DNA of 17,450 bases from Bryobacterales bacterium. GTDB taxonomy: Bacteria > Acidobacteriota > Terriglobia > Bryobacterales > Bryobacteraceae. The notes under the pieces were generated by a model. That model did not search any database, was not told where the DNA came from, and saw only the letters and a list, made by a program, of their open reading frames with translations. Position numbers and translations under genes: made by a program. Below, piece by piece: positions 14,135 through 17,450 of the stretch (within the stretch, counting starts at the first letter, position 1; each line of letters starts with the position of its first letter). Where the stretch lies: contig PKYZ01000715.1 of the NCBI GenBank assembly GCA_003132865.1, forward strand, positions 1-17,450, in the 5' to 3' direction.

Positions 14135-15754
14135 GGCTTCCACTCCGCGGTGTGCGCGGAGAACCCCGTCGGCCGCATCAAATCGACTTGCACGCGCGCC
14201 GGCGTCTTCTCCTGAAATTGAATCCTGACGGTGGCTTCCTGCCCCGGCTCCAGCACAGGAAGTGCGGCTTCCACGCGCTCCACCGGAATCGCACCGTCGC
14301 CGTAAACCACCGCGCGGACGGTGTAGCCGCGCAGCGTGTAACACGGCACGGACGCCCAAGTGCGAACCGTCACGCGCAGATCGCCCTGTTGGCCCGGCTC
14401 GCCGGTTACCGCCATCGATTCGACCGGACTGGCTTCTGCGCGCAGCGCCTGCCACGACGGCTTGCGCGCGCCATACACATCCACTACGCCGTGCACCCGC
14501 TGCTTCATTACGCCCGTGCCTTTGTCGCCGACGTGCGTGCGATAGTCGTTGTAGCAGAAGAAAATCAGTCCCGCGACATAGTCTGTCTTGCGGAACACGG
14601 CGTTGTGCGCGCGCAGTACCTCGATTCGCCTGCCGTCTCCTTCGGGCCGGTCCGCCGTGCACGCGCAGTAGCCGTACTCCGAGATCACGATAGGCTTCTC
14701 GGGAAAGGCGCGATGGATGTCGTCGAGGTTGCGCGCCATGTCCGCAGGCGTGCCGCCGTACCAGCTCTCGTAATACTCGTTCCACATGATGTAGTCCATC
14801 AGTCCGGCGACGTCTTTGGCGGGCGTCTGCTGCAGCAAATTCGAGGCGTAGGTCGCCAGCCGCGTAGGATCGAGCGCCTTGGCTTCCGCATACATGCGCC
14901 TGGCAAACCCGCTCGCCGTTCAGATAGAAAGCGCCACCGCGCGCTTCGATAAGGCGGATGCCGAAAGTGGTTTCGAAGATGTGCCCGTTGCTCAACCGCG
15001 CAATCAGGCGATAAAGGTGCGGATGATCGAAATGCCAGAGCCTGGGGTTGGCCAGCGTGACCGTGACGGGTGCTTCCTTTTCAAGCACGATCCGGCCGCT
15101 ATCTTCCTCGATGACGGTGACGTGGACCTGTCCCTGGCCGTGAACGAAAGGCGTAATCCGCAGCGCAGCGGTGTTCGCTTTCAGGTCCGGCGTGGCGTCC
15201 ACATCCACGCGCTCGATGTAATCCGCGGGCGTCGCCAGCAGGCTCACCGGACGATAGATGCCGCCATCGTGCGCCCAATCGCTCGAATGGCCGCGCGGCA
15301 GCATGTGCTCGTCGAAGCTATTATCTGCGCGCACGCGCATGGTGTTGGGCGCACCCCACTTCAGGTGCGGCGTGATGTCCAGAGTGAATGCCGTGTAGCC
15401 TTTGCGTAAATGCTCGCCCGCGGGCCGGCCGTTCACCCAGACGGTGGCCGAGTGAAACACCGCCTCGAATTCCATACGAACCGCCGAGCCGGACCATTCC
15501 TTCGGAACATCGAAGACGCGCTCGTACCAGCCCACCCCGTAGAATCCGGCGCTCAATGCGGCTGTCTGCCAGGTGTGCGGCACCGAGACCGTATTCCACG
15601 CCGCTGAGGGTTCCAGGCGGAAGTCCCACAGGCCATCGAGCGAGACGCGCTCGTTAACGCCGCAGCCGGCAGACGCGGCGGAAGCGGCTTGGGTCAATCC
15701 GGCAGCGGGAGCAGCCAGTGCCAGGCGATTCAGAAAGGCGCGGCGCGAAGACAT
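14131..15754 (-). pseudogene. GH2 glycosidase (beta-galactosidase/glucuronidase type) with central deletion and frame break
   Basis: The gene starts at the ATG at 15754 with a Tat-type signal (MSSRRAFLNRLALAAPAAG). A GH2 sugar-binding domain follows (about residues 35-170: WDFRLEP, VSVPHTWQ, GVGWYERVFDVP, WVNGRPAGEH), then the immunoglobulin-like domain to NGERV (residue 283, 14906). From there the reading frame is wrong. The correct frame reappears at about 14907 (FARRMYAEAKALDPTR) and continues as the rest of the TIM barrel with ISEYGY, its nucleophile Glu near 14679, to the stop at 14131. Compared with full GH2 enzymes, about 150 residues between NGERV and MYAEAK are missing, including the acid/base Asn-Glu motif. 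The gene cannot make an active enzyme as written. The join could be a biological deletion or an assembly collapse. It is coupled to the MFS gene by GTGA. Confidence 0.85.
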
Positions 15755-15799
15755 CAACAATCACGTAATCACCCTGCGCGCCGCGTGTCAAAGGGAGGG

Positions 15800-15838
15800 C
15801 TACTCCGCGAACCGCTTGAAGAAGCTATTCGCGTTCCA
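15800..15838 (-). pseudogene. Orphan copy of the last codons of an M28 peptidase gene
   Basis: Read on the minus strand, 15838-15800 encodes WNANSFFKRFAE and a TAG stop, the same ending as the M28 peptidase that stops at 16307. The two copies match over about 38 bp with two differences, and diverge on both sides. Upstream of this fragment there is no further M28 sequence. It is probably the remnant of a second M28 gene, or a breakpoint of a rearrangement. Confidence 0.7.
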
Positions 15839-15893
15839 GCGCCGTTGAAACTTCAGCCGACGCTAGAGCTTTGGCCATCCGCAAATGGGGGGG

Positions 15894-15907
15894 CGGGCTC
15901 GAGCCCG
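15894..15907. repeat. 14-bp perfect palindrome downstream of the broken TPR gene
   Basis: CGGGCTCGAGCCCG is fully self-complementary and lies 8 bp after the stop of the broken TPR-like gene, next to a run of seven G. It may fold as a short GC hairpin and act as a weak terminator, but no T-tract follows on the relevant strand. The rest of 15755-15914, apart from the M28 remnant, shows nothing recognisable. Confidence 0.4.
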
Positions 15908-15914
15908 GTGACGC

Positions 15915-16263
15915 TCAACATCCGATAAACTCAGGCAGAGCGGCCAGGTAGGCGATACCTCGGCGGATCATATTGCCGTAGCCATTCTCCGGCAGTGCGC
16001 GGGCGAACTCCGTGGCTTGGGCCAGGTGCTCGCGCGCGGCGTCCCAGTCCCCGAGTTTGCGATAGCGGCTTCGAGCGCGCGTCGATCCCACAACGCTCCT
16101 GGCGCGGGTCGGCCTGCATGTCGGCCATGTAGTGTGCGATCATGCAGCGGTGGAGCGCGTCGCCATCGGGATGCATCTCGTCCCACAACGCAGCCAAGCG
16201 GGCGCGGGCGCCCTCGCGATTCCCCGCGTAATCGAGCGCGACCGCATCGCCGATCCGCTGCAT
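15915..16263 (-). pseudogene. Broken TPR-like protein gene
   Basis: Three frames together spell a small TPR-like protein. Frame 1 (from 16263) gives MQRIGDAVALDYAGNREGAR through HRCMIAHYMADMQADPRQE at about 16098. A second frame continues LWDRRALEAA at about 16090-16062. A third gives YRKLGDWDAAREHL (from about 16063) through LPENGYGNMIRRGI to the TGA at 15915. In relatives as I recall them, about 35-40 residues separate the LEAA and YRKLGD segments; here they abut, so there is a deletion as well as frame breaks. The intact family is a helical-repeat protein of roughly 140-150 residues with unknown function. The start is uncertain: an ATT at 16281 would extend the reading frame with IDPGAI. 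Confidence 0.7.
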
Positions 16264-16306
16264 GATGGCGCCAGGATCAATCGTTCGCCGCGAGGACATC
16301 GAAGCG

Positions 16307-16345
16307 CTACTCCGCAAACCGCTTGAAGAAGCTGTTCGCGTTCCA
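16307..16345 (-). repeat. Second copy of the M28 3'-end repeat (within the intact gene)
   Basis: This 38-bp end of the M28 gene is duplicated at 15800-15838 in the same orientation, with two mismatches. The copies lie about 507 bp apart as direct repeats flanking the broken TPR-like gene. Confidence 0.75.
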
Positions 16346-17450
16346 CTTCGGGCGTTCGGGACGGTCGGCCACCGCCTCCGCCAGCGCGCGCAGCAGGTCG
16401 TCGAAGCGGCCGGCGCACTCCAGATCTACCGGCTGTTTGAGGTCGTCGGCCGGCGCGTGGTAGCGTTCCTTCAGCCAGGTTTTCGCAATCTTCTCCTCGG
16501 GCGAGCCCTTCTCATATCCCACTTTCATCATCAGTGCCGGGATGCCACGCCGGATGAAGCTGTACTGATCGCTGCGGATGAAAATGTTGCGCTCCGGCTC
16601 CTGGTCGTCCTGGATGCGCACACCGCGCGCTCTCGCCACCGCGCGGATTTCATCGCCCAAATCCGATTCGTTCAGCCCGTACACCGTCACACTGCGCAGC
16701 GGGAACAGCGGCAGAAACATATCCACGTTCAGATCGGCCACCATGCTGCCCGGCTTCACCGTGGGGTGCGCGGCGAAATATCTGGACCCCAGCAGCCCCT
16801 TTTCCTCGCCCGTCACCGCCACGAACAGCAGCGAGCGGCGCAGCTTCGGCTTGGATTCGTTCAGCGATTGCGCGATATCGATCAGCGTGGCCACGCCGGA
16901 AGCGTTGTCCATGGCGCCGTTGTAGATGCGGTCGCCGTTGATCGGTTCGCCGATCCCCAAGTGATCCAGATGCGCCGTCAGCACCACGTACTGGTCTTTC
17001 AGTACAGGGTCCGCGCCGGGAAGAATGCCGGCTACGTTCTGCGATTCCACCTCTCCGCGCTCCACCGCCGCTTTCGCCCGGATGGAAGCGTGCAGCGGGA
17101 AACGCGGCAACGGCTTGCCGGCATCCGCCAGCGCCACCAGATCGTCGAACGAATGGCCGGAACCCGCGAACCATTTCTCGGCCTGTTCCGGATTCACCGC
17201 GGCGGAGAACTTCAACCCATACTGCGGCTCCAACGCCGGATCGGCCAGGCTCATGGATGCCTGCCGGCTGCCCAGCGCGATCCGCTGCCAGGGCAGATCC
17301 ATGTGATGCGGGTTCGGAATGCCGATCGTTCCGATCGCACCCGCGCGTTCTAGAAATTTGCCGCGCTCGGCTGCGAATTGATAATGCGAGCGCAGGGGCC
17401 CCGGAATGCTTGCCGGACCACCGTTGATGTACAGCACGATCTTGCCGCGC
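16307..17450 (-). CDS. M28-family zinc aminopeptidase with PA domain (5' end outside window)
   Basis: The C-terminal ~380 residues of a peptidase, still open at the right edge. The first part (GKIVLYINGGP, ERAGAIGTIG) is the end of a protease-associated (PA) domain inserted before the catalytic core, as in many secreted M28 enzymes. The core shows the two-zinc set: H in LTAHLDHLG (codon near 16972), bridging D in NGAMDNASG (near 16909), the general base and a zinc ligand in VTGEEKGLLGS (near 16807), D in DLNVDMF (near 16723), and H in ERYHAPADD (near 16459). These enzymes remove N-terminal residues from peptides; in this genome type most are exported. No frame break is seen. The last 12 codons are duplicated at 15800-15838. 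Confidence 0.92.
   Translation of the reverse strand, partial: RGKIVLYINGGPASIPGPLRSHYQFAAERGKFLERAGAIGTIGIPNPHHMDLPWQRIALGSRQASMSLADPALEPQYGLKFSAAVNPEQAEKWFAGSGHSFDDLVALADAGKPLPRFPLHASIRAKAAVERGEVESQNVAGILPGADPVLKDQYVVLTAHLDHLGIGEPINGDRIYNGAMDNASGVATLIDIAQSLNESKPKLRRSLLFVAVTGEEKGLLGSRYFAAHPTVKPGSMVADLNVDMFLPLFPLRSVTVYGLNESDLGDEIRAVARARGVRIQDDQEPERNIFIRSDQYSFIRRGIPALMMKVGYEKGSPEEKIAKTWLKERYHAPADDLKQPVDLECAGRFDDLLRALAEAVADRPERPKWNANSFFKRFAE

Noticed and set aside
13475..14215. Plus-strand open frame of 246 codons opposite the MFS gene
   Set aside because: The MFS frame carries all family motifs; the opposite frame has none.
16262..17353. Plus-strand open frame of 363 codons opposite the M28 gene
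   Set aside because: It is antisense to a peptidase with a full set of metal ligands.

Overview
The window looks like high-GC DNA of an acidobacterium of the Solibacter/Bryobacter type. The evidence is a TIGR03437-type C-terminal domain (a Solibacter paralogous domain), a PadR-led operon, a PQQ-type beta-propeller, and a set of exported glycoside hydrolases and peptidases. One block does not fit. From about 401-424 to about 2260-2285 the genes and their order (start of fabD, divergent small gene, rpsF, rpsR, start of a DUF2232 membrane protein) are those of an alphaproteobacterium of the Rhizobiales type. No database search could be run, so these taxonomic calls rest on recognising sequence and gene order.

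Left part (1-4655). A C-terminal gene tail on the + strand faces a chimeric minus-strand ORF. That ORF has the first ~78 residues of malonyl-CoA:ACP transacylase joined in frame to the last ~75 residues of a TolC/NodT-type outer-membrane efflux protein. The ribosomal genes rpsF and rpsR follow, with a plausible promoter and leader hairpin. A second chimera comes next: the first membrane segments of DUF2232 joined in frame to a nearly complete GH38-type alpha-mannosidase. The foreign block is therefore joined in frame to resident gene bodies at both ends.

Middle part (4665-12698). This holds an exported VanX-family D-Ala-D-Ala dipeptidase, then a convergent two-gene operon (exported PQQ-like beta-propeller, then a membrane protein with an M50-like motif). 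A compact divergent control region at 7623-7674 has two promoters that share one -35 box and two 12-bp palindromes. It drives the propeller leftwards and, rightwards, a PadR regulator whose mRNA is probably leaderless. The PadR operon continues with a four-helix membrane protein with a cysteine/histidine-rich tail, a MaoC/hotdog protein and an exported nitrilase-superfamily amidohydrolase. A gene-free, lower-GC stretch of about 400 bp precedes a large exported TIM-barrel protein with the TIGR03437 tail.

Right part (12708-17450). A strong inverted repeat separates convergent units. On the minus strand lie a GH2 glycosidase gene that has lost its central catalytic part, a sugar-porter MFS gene translationally coupled to it, a broken TPR-like gene, an isolated copy of the last 12 codons of an M28 peptidase, and an M28 peptidase running out of the window.

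Functionally the resident genes suggest a polymer and peptide scavenger: exported glycosidases with a sugar transporter, and exported peptidases/amidases. The most notable structural result is the number of sharp joins (about 412, 2270, 14906, 16060-16100, 15838). They may reflect real illegitimate recombination and gene decay, or chimeric assembly/amplification. The sequence alone cannot decide. I found no CRISPR array, tRNA, rRNA, transposase or toxin-antitoxin pair.
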